Shown here piece by piece: positions 33,920-43,318 of a DNA stretch of 64,000 bases. The position numbers and the translations under genes are program-made. The stretch lies in assembly GCA_964601205.1 (NCBI GenBank), contig CAZRML010000014.1:1-64000 (forward strand), given 5' to 3'. The notes beneath the pieces were generated by a model. The model was not told the DNA's origin, made no database searches, and saw only the letters and a program-made list of their open reading frames with translations. The number at the start of each line of letters is the position of its first letter. The stretch's first letter is position 1. The stretch comes from JAQVEM01 sp964601205 (GTDB lineage: Bacteria > Actinomycetota > Humimicrobiia > Humimicrobiales > Humimicrobiaceae).

Positions 33920-35842
33920 TTATTGATTGTCAAAAGAAAAATTTCTGCTTTTTAAAACTTTTATGCAAGCGTCTACTACCATAGGATCATAAAGTTTTCC
34001 TTTATTTTTTCTTATCTCATCTATGGCTTCATCCATTCCTCTGGCAGGTCTGTAAGGTCTGTGGGAAGACATTGCTTCTACTACATCTGCAACTCCAATA
34101 ATTTTTGCTTCCGGAATTATGTCTTTTCCTTTTAAACCCTTAGGGTATCCCGAACCGTCTTCTCTTTCATGGTGCTGTAAAATTATCTCTGCGACAGGAT
34201 ACCGGAAATCTATTTTTTTGACAATTTCAGATCCAACACCGGGATGGGTCTTTACTATATTAAATTCTATTTCAGATAGTTTACCCGGTTTTGAAAGGAT
34301 AGAGGGGGGGATATTTATTTTGCCTATATCATGTAACCGTGCTGCTATTTCAATAGATCTAATTTTTTTCTCATCAAATTTTAATTCTTTTGCTATTTTT
34401 ACAGCCAGTGTGGTTACTCTTTTCTGATGGCCTGCTGTATAGGGATCCCTGGTCTCAACTATTGATGATAGAGTATATATGGTATCATCCAATGCTTTTT
34501 CCAGCCTGTCAAATGTTTCTTTTCGTTCAGTAATATCAACAAAATTACCCAGAATATATTTTATTTTTTCACCGCTTTTTATAGAGCGCTCTACAGCATT
34601 GACCCAGAATTTTTTTCCATTCTTATTTACAAATGGCAATTCAATGTTGTTTATCCCTCTGGTTATAACTTTTTCAATGCTTTTAGTATAGGTATCTGTC
34701 ATATCTTTTATCCAGTAAGGACGGGGCGGCCTGCCGCCAATTATTTCTCTTGAAGAAAAACCGGTTAATTTTTCAAATGCGGGGTTGATGTATTCCATAG
34801 TCTTATCAGTACTCATAACGTAAATAGGAGATGTAGAATTATCAAGAATACTTTTATTGAATTCCTCACTATCTTTTAGCTTTTTTTCTATTTTTATAAA
34901 GTCGGTTCTATTAGTAATTATTATCTGGATTCCAGTAATTTTTTTATTCTTTTTAATCAGTGATGTCCTGACTTCTCCTGTAAAAATTTTCCCGTTTTTA
35001 TGTTTCCAGTTTAGTAGCATGGGTTTTATATTTTTACCGAGAATAAGTCTGGTAAAAATATTAATATATCCCGGTATGTCTGATGTCCGGAGCGTTTTTA
35101 ATTTTGTAAAATGCTTTCCAACAAGGTCTTTCCTCTTAAAACCTGTAAAATCAAGCACGGTATCACTAATATCGGTTATAACCCCCATGTTATTTACGAC
35201 AGCGATGCCAACAGGAGATGTTTCAAAAATAAGCCTGTATCTTTCCTCACTTTCTTTATATGATTCTATGGCCTGTTCCTCCCTGGTTATATCTCTTACA
35301 TAGCCTTCAAGCAATATAAGGTCGCTTGGAGGGAAAAGAAGGACCCTGGAGATTTCAGAGACCCATTTTACTTTATTTTTAGCGGTAATTATGCGGTATT
35401 TAAGATTAATTTTTCTGTTTTCTTTGACAGCTTTTTTTAGTTGACTTATAACCATATTTTTATCTTCGGGATGAATGATGCGCCTGTAGGCTATTTTGTT
35501 ATTTATTATTAAATCTGAAGGTTTGTAGCCGGTTATATTAATGCAGGCTTCGCTTATAAATTCAATGGTACGATTATTATCATTTCTGCAGCAAAATACC
35601 ATACCTGGAAGGTCATTAATCATGGGAGAATGAAAGAGTGGATTATTTTTTATTATATCTCTTACATGTCTATCTTTATTTTTAATTTTTTCCAGGCTTA
35701 AAAGTTCTTCATGTAGCATGATATGAAAATTTTTAAATTGTTCTACCATATCAGATGTATTAGGAGCTATACCTGGAATTATAAAGGGTGGTCCAGCAGG
35801 CATTTTATTACTGGTGTAAGTTTTTTCCCTGGAATGCTTCAT
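33920..35842 (-). CDS. PAS-domain HD-GYP cyclic-di-GMP phosphodiesterase
   Basis: 640 residues. Three PAS/PAC repeats are seen, about 65-195, 200-320 and 325-445, each with the usual F-x-G-x-K-x-x-D-type or GY-x-x-S-D-L-type segments (for example NITGYKPSDLI, FTGFKRKDLV, LTGFSSREII). The HD-GYP domain (about 455-630) holds ARLHDIGKINIPPSIL, HPGVGSEIV and QHHEREDGSGYPKGLKG, with all HD and GYP residues. It should hydrolyse c-di-GMP to GMP in response to a signal sensed by the PAS domains. No membrane segment, so it is cytoplasmic. It points against the flanking genes and interrupts the queA-tgt stretch. It could control the type IV pili in this window. Confidence 0.9.
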   Translation of the reverse strand: MKHSREKTYTSNKMPAGPPFIIPGIAPNTSDMVEQFKNFHIMLHEELLSLEKIKNKDRHVRDIIKNNPLFHSPMINDLPGMVFCCRNDNNRTIEFISEACINITGYKPSDLIINNKIAYRRIIHPEDKNMVISQLKKAVKENRKINLKYRIITAKNKVKWVSEISRVLLFPPSDLILLEGYVRDITREEQAIESYKESEERYRLIFETSPVGIAVVNNMGVITDISDTVLDFTGFKRKDLVGKHFTKLKTLRTSDIPGYINIFTRLILGKNIKPMLLNWKHKNGKIFTGEVRTSLIKKNKKITGIQIIITNRTDFIKIEKKLKDSEEFNKSILDNSTSPIYVMSTDKTMEYINPAFEKLTGFSSREIIGGRPPRPYWIKDMTDTYTKSIEKVITRGINNIELPFVNKNGKKFWVNAVERSIKSGEKIKYILGNFVDITERKETFDRLEKALDDTIYTLSSIVETRDPYTAGHQKRVTTLAVKIAKELKFDEKKIRSIEIAARLHDIGKINIPPSILSKPGKLSEIEFNIVKTHPGVGSEIVKKIDFRYPVAEIILQHHEREDGSGYPKGLKGKDIIPEAKIIGVADVVEAMSSHRPYRPARGMDEAIDEIRKNKGKLYDPMVVDACIKVLKSRNFSFDNQ

Positions 35843-36297
35843 ACCCTGTAATTTATGAATTATAAAGTTTAAAATTTAATACAGATATTTTTATATTATA
35901 CTTTAAATAAAAAAATAAAAAAAATTAAAAATGGTTTGTCAATATTACAAATTTTATTAATTTAAATTAATAAAAAACTAACAGTTGATAAATATAATCA
36001 TTAACCATAATCCTGTAACTTTTTATTATTTTTTAATATATATTCAATACACTTTATATTTTTAATATAACTTATATAATTATTTAAAAACCGTTGAGCT
36101 GTTTGAAGCATTATCTCATGTATAAACCCCGAGTAGGTGAGTACAGGCCGGTGGGAAAGGTATATTATTGAAGGGAAAGATTAAAATTAAGATTTAATGA
36201 TAATAGTTTTTTATACAGCAGCGGTTTTTAGCAAGGTGGTAAAAAAATACAGGTAATAAATAAGGAAGTGCATCTATAAAGAAACCGGAGGTAAATT
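35843..36297. other. 455-bp gap with a GC-richer island, no gene seen
   Basis: Most of this stretch is A/T homopolymer-like sequence next to the phosphodiesterase gene. Between about 36090 and 36180 the composition changes to a GC-richer island containing CCCCGAGTAGGTGAGTACA and GGCCGGTGGGAAAGG, which might be a structured 5' leader of the following gene. I could not match it to a known riboswitch, and no convincing open frame or tRNA is present. Confidence 0.4.
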
Positions 36298-36822
36298 TTG
36301 GTTGAGACTATAGTATGGCTGATAATAATATTTCTTGCCAGGATTGTTGATGTAAGTCTTGGAACCCTGAGAGTGAATATGATAATAAGGAGAAAAAAGA
36401 CCATAGCAGCTCTGGTGGGTTTTGTAGAAGTAACCATATTCATATCCATTATAGTAAGAATAATTAAAGATATAGATAATATATATGGGATTATTGCTTA
36501 TAGTGCAGGTTTTGCTGTGGGAACTGTTGTGGGGATAATAATATCGGAGAAGCTATCACGTGACCTGGTAAGCATTAATATTATTTCCAGAAAACATAAT
36601 GCAGAGATTAAAGAATTACTTTCAAGGGAAAATTTTGGCTTTACCTGTTACAAAGGTGCCGGAAGGCAGGGAGAGGTAGAGATAATAAATGTTGTTTGCA
36701 GCAATGCTGTTCTTCCGGGGTTGAATAAAATGGTACATAAGCAGGACCCCGGGGCTTTTGTGGTATGCTATATGCTGGATAGAATAAGGGGAGGCTTTAT
36801 AAGGGGTTTAAAGAAAAAGTAA
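36298..36822 (+). CDS. UPF0316 family membrane protein (DUF5698/DUF2179)
   Basis: 174 residues. The TTG at 36298 is chosen because GGAGG (36287-36291) lies 6 nt upstream. Three membrane segments make up the N-terminal half, with ARIVDVSLGTLRVNMIIRRKK between the first two; the C-terminal half (about 105-170) is a soluble DUF2179 (GlnB-like) domain ending DPGAFVVCYMLDRIRGG. Family function is unknown. It stands alone before tgt. Confidence 0.85.
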   Translation: MVETIVWLIIIFLARIVDVSLGTLRVNMIIRRKKTIAALVGFVEVTIFISIIVRIIKDIDNIYGIIAYSAGFAVGTVVGIIISEKLSRDLVSINIISRKHNAEIKELLSRENFGFTCYKGAGRQGEVEIINVVCSNAVLPGLNKMVHKQDPGAFVVCYMLDRIRGGFIRGLKKK

Positions 36823-36970
36823 TAAATTATTTTTATTTAATAAATTATTGCTTGGGCTGTATTTGCTTAAATAAATAGTTTTATGGATTTTTAAAGTTTA
36901 ACCGTATACATTAATTATAAAATTATAAAATCATTCATAAAAGTAAAATAATCTCTTAATTTAAAACCTT

Positions 36971-36979
36971 TGCTATAAT
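36971..36979 (+). promoter_or_regulatory. Extended -10 promoter of tgt
   Basis: TGCTATAAT, an extended -10 box, with no clear -35. The start would be near 36986, giving a leader of about 95 nt. The same TGC-TATAAT form occurs at the DUF1015 promoter. Confidence 0.45.
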
Positions 36980-37078
36980 GGCCGAAGATAAATTGGAAAT
37001 ATAGCAGGTAATAAAAAAATTAAAATTTATTTGTTAATGGAAAATATACGGGAATTAAAAGGAAGTAAATTATAAAAC

Positions 37079-38209
37079 ATGGCTTTTTTTGAGATTGCGG
37101 GCAGAGATGAAAAATCCAGCGCAAGAGCAGGAACAATAACCACAAAAAGGGGCACAATAAATACCCCGGTTTTTATGCCAGTGGGAACTAAAGCAGCAGT
37201 TAAAGCGGTTACAAGTGAGCAGCTTTATAAACTGGGATGTGAGATTTTACTGGGAAATCTCTATCACCTTTACCTTCAACCCGGGATTGAAGTTATAGAA
37301 AAAGCCGGGGGACTTCACAGGTTTATGAACTGGAAGAAAAGTATATTAACTGATAGTGGCGGGTTCCAGGTGTTCAGTCTGAGCAGGATAAGAAAAGTTG
37401 TAGATGATGGAGTTGAATTCAGGTCCATAGTGGATGGCTCAAGTCATTTTTTTACTCCGGAAAATGTAATAAAAATGCAGCAGAAGATAGGATCCGACAT
37501 AATTATGGTTCTTGATGAATGCATACCATTTAACGATGATTACAATTATACTCTTGAAGCGGCGAAAAGGACTATCCGGTGGGCAGAATTGTCATTAAAA
37601 GCAAAAAGATTAACGGGAAATAATGAAGATAACAGGATATTTGGAATAGTTCAGGGTGGATTTATAGAAAATTTAAGAAAATATTGTGCCCGGTCAATAT
37701 CTGATATGGATTTTGACGGTATAGCAATTGGTGGATTGAGTGTAGGTGAAAAAAGAGATAGAACAATTGATATTTTAAATTATACCATGGAATATGTAGA
37801 TAGAAGAAAACCTGCGTATTTTATGGGGCTGGGAGACCCCATCGGCATCATAGAAGCTATAAGTAGCGGGGTGGATATGTTTGACTGCGTTATGCCTACA
37901 AGAATATCCCGAAATGGAAGTGCTTTTACTTCAGAAGGAAGAATAAATATAAAAAATAAAAAATATACTTATGACATGACGCCTCTTGACAATGAATGTG
38001 ATTGTTACACCTGCAAAAATTATTCAAAATCTTATTTAAGGCACCTGTTCAGGAGCAAAGAGATACTTTCAAGCATACTTTTAACCATACACAATCTTCA
38101 TTTTATTTTTAACACAGTTAACCGGGCAAGGGAATCTATACTGACCGGGAGCTTTAATGATTTCAAACATAATTTTTTGACAAAATATATGGAAAATACA
38201 AAAGTGTAG
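37079..38209 (+). CDS. tgt: tRNA-guanine(34) transglycosylase
   Basis: 376 residues. It swaps guanine-34 for preQ1 in tRNAs with GUN anticodons. Catalytic Asp residues sit in LTDSGGFQVFSL and in MFDCVMPTR; the zinc site is CDCYTC followed by RHLF. These are the bacterial, not archaeal, features. It starts after a 256-bp leader and is followed by a long gap before yajC, so it may be transcribed alone. Confidence 0.96.
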   Translation: MAFFEIAGRDEKSSARAGTITTKRGTINTPVFMPVGTKAAVKAVTSEQLYKLGCEILLGNLYHLYLQPGIEVIEKAGGLHRFMNWKKSILTDSGGFQVFSLSRIRKVVDDGVEFRSIVDGSSHFFTPENVIKMQQKIGSDIIMVLDECIPFNDDYNYTLEAAKRTIRWAELSLKAKRLTGNNEDNRIFGIVQGGFIENLRKYCARSISDMDFDGIAIGGLSVGEKRDRTIDILNYTMEYVDRRKPAYFMGLGDPIGIIEAISSGVDMFDCVMPTRISRNGSAFTSEGRINIKNKKYTYDMTPLDNECDCYTCKNYSKSYLRHLFRSKEILSSILLTIHNLHFIFNTVNRARESILTGSFNDFKHNFLTKYMENTKV

Positions 38210-38532
38210 AGTTTATTGTTATATTTCTAACTTTTATATTTTTAATATTGTATACTAAAATAACTTAAGTTAAAATAGCCTATAGCCCGTGCCGGTCCAG
38301 GGTATTAGAAGTTTTTTATATTTAATTATATTATAATATTTAATTATAATTACTTTAGTTTTATATTAATGATGTATGCCGGTTTGTAAACAATATCCAG
38401 TCACAGTAGTTGTTTATAATCCTTAAAAGGACAGAAAGCGGAAAAGCGAATCTAATATATATTTGCAAAAATTTTAAAAAAGTTAATAATAGTGATATTT
38501 GGTTATTGAAAAATATTTTTTAAGGAGTGTTT
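38210..38532. other. 323-bp gap upstream of yajC with possible leader structure
   Basis: Mostly A/T runs. A GC-richer patch (38277-38305, GCCTATAGCCCGTGCCGGTC) and an inverted repeat TTGTAAACAA/TTGTTTATAA (about 38383-38418, 16-nt loop, one G-U) are present, with CCTTAAAAGG just after. The second half of that repeat contains TATAAT-like sequence and may instead be a -10 box. No gene is seen. Confidence 0.35.
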
Positions 38533-38961
38533 ATGAATTTAAAAAGAAGATTAATAAGTATTTTAGTTATTGGTATACTTATAGTTAGCCTGGGGGTTTT
38601 AAGTGCTTCATGTTACCCGATTACAACAGAAGGAGAGGCTGCAGCCGGGGGTACTGAGACTGCTGAGGAAGCAGAAGCTGGTACCATGTCCGGTATTTTT
38701 GCCAGTTACGGTACATGGATATGGCTGGCAATACTTGCGGTAGCATTTTATTTTTTACTCATAAGACCACAGAGGGTAAGAACAAAAAAAGCGCAGGATT
38801 TAATGTCCAGCCTGCAGAGGGGTGACGAAGTGGTTACCATAGGAGGGTTTTATGGAAGGATCAAAGATGTAAGAGATGATGTTATGATAATAACAATTGC
38901 CAGCGGGATAGATATAAAAATAAATAAAAGTGCTATTGCCAGAAAAGTCGCTCAACAGTAA
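38533..38961 (+). CDS. yajC: Preprotein translocase subunit YajC with an added N-terminal signal segment
   Basis: 142 residues from the ATG at 38533 (AAGGAG 5 nt upstream). The C-terminal part is ordinary YajC: a membrane helix (WLAILAVAFYFLLIRPQR) then the MSSLQRGDEVVTIGGFYGRI motif. Unusually it is preceded by about 60 residues with a second hydrophobic, signal-like segment ending LSASC and an Ala/Glu/Gly-rich linker, so it may be cleaved or lipidated. YajC works with SecDF, whose genes follow at once (2-bp gap). Confidence 0.9.
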   Translation: MNLKRRLISILVIGILIVSLGVLSASCYPITTEGEAAAGGTETAEEAEAGTMSGIFASYGTWIWLAILAVAFYFLLIRPQRVRTKKAQDLMSSLQRGDEVVTIGGFYGRIKDVRDDVMIITIASGIDIKINKSAIARKVAQQ

Positions 38962-38963
38962 AT

Positions 38964-40589
38964 ATGAGAAATAAAAAAATTCATATTACTATTATTATAA
39001 TTTTTATTCTAATAATAGGTGTAAGTTTCTACTATATTTTTAGAGACTCAATTTCTAATTCTATAAAACTGGGGCTTGACCTTAAAGGTGGCACCCAGAT
39101 TATTCTCAAACCTGTGGGAGAGGAAGCGGAAGATATAACCCCGGAAAAGCTTAACCATACCATGGATATTATAAGGGACAGGATTGATAGGCTGGGTGTA
39201 TCGGAACCTCTTATTACAAAAGACCAGGTCAATAATATTGTGGTCCAGCTTCCGGGAGTAGAGGACCCCGATAGCGCAAAAGAAATAATAGGCAAAACCG
39301 CAAACCTTGAATTCCGCCTTGTCCGGGGTACTTTTGTTTCCAGAATAGATAACAGCTGGTCTATAGTTGGCATGGATTATGAAAACGGGGAACTGTTAAT
39401 AGACCCCGGGGCTGAAGAAACATTATTAATTGAAGATATAAATAAGTTTTATCAGGGTGAACCTGCAATGACCGGAGGCAGATTGATAACAAACCCTGAA
39501 AGTGGTGAGATAATCCTTGTTTCCCCTAAAAGTCAAACCGGGTCTGAGGAAACTCAGGAAGAAAATGATGATTCCAAAGAATACGATTTAAACTCTGAAG
39601 AAATAATTGGTATTGTAGAATACGATGATGTGACGGGAGAGCTTTTCCTTGTTAAAGAGGATAAGAAGATAGGAGAAATACTCGTTGATTCAAGGACAGG
39701 CGCTGCAACTCTGGTTGGGCCCGTACTTATAGAGGGTGACGAAGGGCTTGCAAATGCAGTAGCCGGTTATGATAATTATGGAAATATAAGAGTTGGTTTA
39801 AGTTTTAAAGGCGAAGCAGTAGAAAAATTTGGTGAAATTACAACCGGAAATATTGGAAGAAACCTTGCCATTGTACTGGATGAGGAAATTGAATCGGCAC
39901 CTTATATTAATGTTCCGATAACAGACGGAGAAGCAGAAATTACAGGAATAAGCAGTATAGAAGAGGCAAAGAATATTGAACTCGTCCTGCAGACAGGGGC
40001 ATTTCCCATTAACCTCAAGATAGAAGAAAGCAGCACTGTCGGCCCGACTCTCGGAATGGATTCATTAACCAGAGGGATATATGCTGGGATAGCCGGTTTT
40101 ATTTTAATAATTGTCTTTATGTTCTTTTATTACCGGGGGTTCGGTATTTACTCTGCTATCGGGTTAATAATATATATTATAATTTTCTGGGGGATAATAT
40201 CGGGTATAGGTGCTGCGCTCACACTCCCCGGTATAGCGGGAATTATACTGACCATAGGTATGGCGGTAGATGCGAATGTTATAATATTTGAAAGAATAAA
40301 AGAAGAGGTATTAAAAGATAAATCTCCAAGAATTGCCATAAGTGAGGGTTTCAAAAATGCAATAAGAACCATAACTGATTCCAATGTTACCACTCTAATT
40401 ACGGCAGGTGCACTTTATCAGTTTGGTACCGGTCCCATTCAGGGTTTTGCGGTTACTTTAAGCATTGGTGTAGTAATAAGTATGGTGGTAAGCCTTTTAT
40501 TTACCAGGTCCTTTATATTTTTAATGGCCGGAATTCCCGGGATGTCATCCCCGGCATTTTTAGGAATAAGAAGAAAGAGCGGTGAGTAA
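38964..40589 (+). CDS. secD: Protein translocase subunit SecD
   Basis: 541 residues, longer than the typical 400-450 of Gram-positive SecD. N-terminal helix, then a large extracytoplasmic domain beginning GLDLKGGTQIILK, then five membrane segments containing IILTIGMAVDANVIIFERIKEE (TIGMAVDANV is the proton-relay region). An acidic insertion (about residues 185-225, SQTGSEETQEENDDSKEYD) lies in the outer domain and accounts for the extra length. SecD pairs with SecF 6 bp downstream to drive late export using the proton gradient. Confidence 0.94.
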   Translation: MRNKKIHITIIIIFILIIGVSFYYIFRDSISNSIKLGLDLKGGTQIILKPVGEEAEDITPEKLNHTMDIIRDRIDRLGVSEPLITKDQVNNIVVQLPGVEDPDSAKEIIGKTANLEFRLVRGTFVSRIDNSWSIVGMDYENGELLIDPGAEETLLIEDINKFYQGEPAMTGGRLITNPESGEIILVSPKSQTGSEETQEENDDSKEYDLNSEEIIGIVEYDDVTGELFLVKEDKKIGEILVDSRTGAATLVGPVLIEGDEGLANAVAGYDNYGNIRVGLSFKGEAVEKFGEITTGNIGRNLAIVLDEEIESAPYINVPITDGEAEITGISSIEEAKNIELVLQTGAFPINLKIEESSTVGPTLGMDSLTRGIYAGIAGFILIIVFMFFYYRGFGIYSAIGLIIYIIIFWGIISGIGAALTLPGIAGIILTIGMAVDANVIIFERIKEEVLKDKSPRIAISEGFKNAIRTITDSNVTTLITAGALYQFGTGPIQGFAVTLSIGVVISMVVSLLFTRSFIFLMAGIPGMSSPAFLGIRRKSGE

Positions 40590-40595
40590 ACTATA

Positions 40596-41519
40596 TTGAA
40601 GTTTAGAAGTTATAATTTTAATTTTATAGGTAAAAAGAAAATATGGTTTTTCATATCACTTGCGGTGATACTGGCAGGAGTTATTGGATTTTTTGCCAAT
40701 GGAGGGTTTAACCTGGGAATTGATTTTTTAGGCGGCTCACTTGTTGAAGTAAAATTTGAAAGAGATACCAGCACAGCCGAAATACGGGAAATCATGAGTG
40801 ACATCGGGCACCAGAATATAATAATACAGAGGGTGGTAAATAATTTAATACAGACAGAATCCGACAGGTTCATTATTAGAATAAAAGTAAAAGAAATAAG
40901 AAAATCAATAACTGAAGAGGAAAAAAATGAAATACTGGATGCGCTGGATGAAAAAATAGGAGTTGAAGGGCAACTTCTACAGGATAGAGATGTAGACCCG
41001 GGTTTTGGGAATATACTTATATTGAATGCATTAAAAGCAATTGCCATAAGTATTGCAGGAATCCTGATATATGTATGGATTAGATTTGAATTCAGGTTTG
41101 GAGCAGTGGCAATTGCAGCTTTAATTCATGATGTCCTGGTTACAGTTGGGGTGTATGCTATTTTAAACCGCGAGATTAATACCTCAACCATAGCTGCTCT
41201 GCTTACCATTATGGGTTATTCTTTAAATGATACTATTGTTGTATTTGACAGAATAAGAGAAAATAACCCGCTTACAGGAAAGTTAGGTTATAGTGAAGTA
41301 GTCAATAATTCAATAAATGCAACACTGTCAAGGTCCATAAATACTTCTATAACCACGTTATTTCCGGTAATACTGCTTCTTATAATGGGGACCACAGCGC
41401 TAAAGGATTTTGCTGTGGCTCTTACTATAGGTATAATAACCGGAACGTACTCATCTATATTTTTTGCAAGCCCAATTCTTGTGGCGTGGAACAACAGGTT
41501 CCCAAAATTTAAGAAATAA
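40596..41519 (+). CDS. secF: Protein translocase subunit SecF
   Basis: 307 residues from a TTG start. N-terminal helix, GIDFLGGSLVEVKF motif, then membrane segments with TIMGYSLNDTIVVFDRIREN, the SecF counterpart of the SecD relay motif. The partner gene is immediately upstream. It is followed after 3 bp by recJ, so the transcript continues. Confidence 0.95.
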   Translation: MKFRSYNFNFIGKKKIWFFISLAVILAGVIGFFANGGFNLGIDFLGGSLVEVKFERDTSTAEIREIMSDIGHQNIIIQRVVNNLIQTESDRFIIRIKVKEIRKSITEEEKNEILDALDEKIGVEGQLLQDRDVDPGFGNILILNALKAIAISIAGILIYVWIRFEFRFGAVAIAALIHDVLVTVGVYAILNREINTSTIAALLTIMGYSLNDTIVVFDRIRENNPLTGKLGYSEVVNNSINATLSRSINTSITTLFPVILLLIMGTTALKDFAVALTIGIITGTYSSIFFASPILVAWNNRFPKFKK

Positions 41520-41522
41520 AAA

Positions 41523-43253
41523 ATGACGGATATTCCTTCCAACTGGATATGCAGAAATAAAAGAAAACCGGATGTAAAACTTTTAAAAGAAAAAAGATAC
41601 AGCACGGTTTTACTGGAACTTCTTGCCAGAAGAAATATAATAAACGGAGATGAAGTAATTTCTTTTCTTAATCCATCTCTTAAAAATCTCCGTGACCCCA
41701 TGGAACTCCCCGGAATCAGTGAGGGCATAAGAAGGGTTAAAGAGGCACTGGTAAAAAAAGAGAATGTAATAATATTCGGGGACTATGATGCCGATGGGAT
41801 CATAAGCGCTGCGCTCATGTATAAATTTCTAAAAGAGCTGGGGCTGAATACAGATGTATATATACCCGACAGGTTTGAAGAGGGTTACGACCTGTCAGTT
41901 GATTTTTTAAAAAGGGTAATAAGAGAAGGCAGGCATGATTTGATTATTTCAGTAGATTGTGGAACAAACTGTGTAGAGGTACAAGATTTTGTAAGAGAAA
42001 ATTCATGTCCGGATATAATAGTATGTGACCATCACAATCAATCGGCTAATTTAAATAAAGTACCGGACAGGTATATAATAATTAATCCAAAACTTAAAGA
42101 TTCCGGGTATAAATTTAAATATCTAAGCGGGGCAGCGGTTACTTTTAAATTTATAACCGCTATTTTAAGGAAACTTGACCATAAATTTAAGAAGAACTTT
42201 AAAAAAGATTATCTTACCTGTTTTCTGGACCTGGTTGCCATATCAACAATTGCGGATATAATGCCCCTGGTTGATGAAAACAGGATAATAGTAAAAAAGG
42301 GTCTTAAGGTTTTACAAAAAACCAGAAATAAGGGTCTTAAAAAAATGATAGATACTTTAGACGGAAAAAAGGGATATGTAGATGAATATGATATAGGATT
42401 TATAATAGCCCCAAGATTAAATGCGGCAGGTAGAATTAAAAAGGCAGAAACAAGCTTTGACCTGTTAATTAAAGAAGGGAATACCCTGGATAAAATAGTA
42501 GATAAACTTAATTCATTTAACAAGAGCAGGCAGAGGATACAGAAAGATATATTTAATGAGATAGTGGAAAATAATGACTTTAAGAGCATTATTGAAGAAA
42601 AAAGGATATTTATAGGTAAATCAAAAAACTGGAATGAAGGGGTTCTGGGAATAGTTGCTTCAAATATTGTAAAAAAGTTTAATATACCGGCTATTTTATT
42701 CAGGGAGTTTAAGGGCAGAGTTAAAGGCTCGGGGAGAAGTATAAATAAGTTTGATTTATATGAGAATTTAAATAAATTAAGTAATCTGTTTGATAGTTTT
42801 GGGGGGCACAGACTGGCATGCGGTATAAGCATGAACGTCATAAATTATGAAACTTTTTATGAGAGTCTGGTAAAAATTGCCAGCAATACTTTAAAAATAG
42901 ATGATATTGAGAAAATAAACATTTATGATGTTGAGATAAATTTTAAACATATAAGTAAAGGAATACTGAGAGATATTAATTTACTTAAACCATTTGGGAA
43001 TGAAAATCCCGGACCCGTGTTTTTAACCAGAGACTGCGTTATAGATGATTTTTCTTACCTGTCAGAAGGGAAGCATATCAGGTTAAAACTTAAGCAAAAT
43101 GGGATAATAACAGATGCAATGTTATTCGGGGCGGATGAAAGGATAAAAGAAAAAATATTAAAAAATAATAAAATCAGTATTTTATATAGAATTGAGGAAA
43201 ATAACCGGGGCAATTTTGGGACTACAGGGCTTGTTATTATTGACTTATTTTAG
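41523..43253 (+). CDS. recJ: Single-stranded-DNA-specific exonuclease RecJ
   Basis: 576 residues with the DHH phosphoesterase motifs GDYDADGIISAA, ISVDCGTN and CDHHN, followed by the DHHA1 domain with GRVKGSGRSI and GGHRLACGISM. It is a 5'-3' exonuclease in recombination and repair. Position between secF and rel recalls Bacillota, where recJ and apt lie between secDF and rel; apt is absent here. Confidence 0.94.
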   Translation: MTDIPSNWICRNKRKPDVKLLKEKRYSTVLLELLARRNIINGDEVISFLNPSLKNLRDPMELPGISEGIRRVKEALVKKENVIIFGDYDADGIISAALMYKFLKELGLNTDVYIPDRFEEGYDLSVDFLKRVIREGRHDLIISVDCGTNCVEVQDFVRENSCPDIIVCDHHNQSANLNKVPDRYIIINPKLKDSGYKFKYLSGAAVTFKFITAILRKLDHKFKKNFKKDYLTCFLDLVAISTIADIMPLVDENRIIVKKGLKVLQKTRNKGLKKMIDTLDGKKGYVDEYDIGFIIAPRLNAAGRIKKAETSFDLLIKEGNTLDKIVDKLNSFNKSRQRIQKDIFNEIVENNDFKSIIEEKRIFIGKSKNWNEGVLGIVASNIVKKFNIPAILFREFKGRVKGSGRSINKFDLYENLNKLSNLFDSFGGHRLACGISMNVINYETFYESLVKIASNTLKIDDIEKINIYDVEINFKHISKGILRDINLLKPFGNENPGPVFLTRDCVIDDFSYLSEGKHIRLKLKQNGIITDAMLFGADERIKEKILKNNKISILYRIEENNRGNFGTTGLVIIDLF

Positions 43254-43318
43254 GGAATTAGAAAATGTTTTATAATAATGTTTATAAATTTAAATAATTA
43301 ATAAAAATTTCGGCGAAA

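Noticed and set aside
38277..38440. preQ1 riboswitch near tgt/yajC
   Set aside because: The preQ1-I core (C-rich loop with an A-rich tail) is not present, and the following genes are not queuosine genes.
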